Assembly: GCA_006937955.1 (NCBI GenBank)
Contig: SSNP01000105.1
Location: forward strand, 614,646 to 678,645
Origin: Pachypanchax playfairii
Taxonomy: Eukaryota; Chordata; Actinopteri; Cyprinodontiformes; Aplocheilidae
Direction of reading: 5' to 3'
Length of the DNA: 64,000 bases
Shown: piece by piece, positions 63,356-64,000 of the stretch
Layout: every line of letters begins with the position of its first letter
Numbering within the stretch: position 1 is the stretch's first letter
Position numbers and translations under genes: made by a program
Notes under the pieces: generated by a model
Seen by the model: the letters and a program-made list of their open reading frames with translations, nothing else
Database searches by the model: none
Told to the model about the DNA's origin: nothing

Positions 63356-63383
63356 CCCCCCCCCCCCCCCCCCNNNNNNNNNN
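63356..63383. other. Poly(C) run followed by a 10-N assembly gap
   Basis: Eighteen C (63356-63373) run straight into ten N (63374-63383). A fixed 10-N spacer commonly marks a join of unknown size. The homopolymer likely ended the left contig. Confidence 0.95.
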
Positions 63384-64000
63384 AACACTATTTTAATAAA
63401 ACAATCTATTTACTGTGTCCACAAGACTCCATGTAAACACAAGACTGTTTCTAGAAATGTCTTTATCCACACGAAAACACCCAAAAACAGGATCCTGAGC
63501 ATGAAGCATGCACATAATAACATCAAAGTTAAATAGAATCCCACACTCTCTGGTGTCTGACAGCTAAATATCAAACATCAGATGGTACGTCCAGTTGATG
63601 TGTCTGATTGGTTGGATTGGGGGTTAGAGGCGGAGCTATAACATAAAAGGTTTTGTTTTGGTTGCCCACACAAAGATGAAACAGTGTGTTTTAAGAATTA
63701 TTTTCATGCGTATGCAGTTAATGATGTTGCAGTTTGTACCAACTCCCTTAGAAATAATTCATGTTTTAAACCATTTGTTAATTTATACAGAATCTATTTT
63801 TGTATAAACATCTCTGACAGAAACCTTCCATCTATAACGCTAATGCTAAACAACCCCAAAACTTTTCCTTTAAGGATAAATAAACTGAGTGGTCAGAGTT
63901 TGTGTTTTGTCTGTAAACATGGTCAGATAATTTAACACAACTGAAGTAACTGAATGTCACTATATTATATAGATTCATTGATTATTTGTTAAAGTTCTCC
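63384..64000 (+). repeat. Exact second copy of 60735-61351, probably an assembly duplicate
   Basis: Starts immediately after the N gap at AACACTATTTTAATAAAACA and stays identical to 60735-61351 to the window edge. The abrupt start at the gap and lack of any divergence point to overlapping contigs or an alternative haplotype placed in tandem, not a biological duplication. Confidence 0.9.

Noticed and set aside
1..64000. tRNA, rRNA or other classical RNA genes
   Set aside because: None seen by eye; the only polymerase III-like box is in the degraded SINE at 48128-48138. Structured RNAs such as miRNAs could be missed without a covariance search.

Overview
The window is vertebrate nuclear DNA, almost certainly from a ray-finned (teleost) fish. 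It is AT-rich, with spliced genes whose proteins align to human gpr180, tgds, DDX3X, SLC5A3 and PTGFRN. It carries fish-type repeats: a Tc1/mariner element, a tRNA-like SINE, TTAA-flanked DNA elements, and long CA/TG tracts. There are no prokaryotic features. Exon boundaries were placed by hand from GT/AG signals, reading phase and remembered family sequence, so they are predictions without transcript support.

Layout. (1) 14-2073, minus: 5' part of gpr180; the rest lies off the left edge. (2) 2882-4767, plus: complete 12-exon tgds, head to head with gpr180 across about 0.8 kb. (3) About 5-12.5 kb: no coding exon; probably the ddx3x 3' UTR plus intergenic DNA. (4) 12521-22505, minus: complete 19-exon DDX3X-type RNA helicase with a phase-compatible 51-nt cassette exon. 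(5) 22.5-26.9 kb: promoter side of ddx3x and 3' side of the next gene. (6) 26911-31119, minus: complete SLC5A3-type myo-inositol transporter. Its coding region is cut by three introns, and a Tc1 element sits in the second. (7) 31.3-52.4 kb: about 21 kb without a convincing gene, but with a 30-bp minisatellite, a 1.5-kb palindrome built from a TTAA-type element, microsatellites, a SINE and poly(A) tracts. (8) 52440-54007, minus: last four exons of a PTGFRN-type immunoglobulin-superfamily protein. (9) 54-64 kb: repeats and intergenic DNA, ending in a 10-N gap followed by an exact copy of 60735-61351, which looks like an assembly artefact.

The genes are functionally unrelated housekeeping or membrane-protein genes; gpr180-tgds is a conserved vertebrate pair. 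I found no undescribed multi-gene system. The observations most worth a second look are the intron-bearing slc5a3, the ddx3x cassette exon, the large palindrome that includes sequence outside the element ends, a Tc1 transposase open across all sequenced parts, and small dispersed repeats that carry CTCF-like cores.
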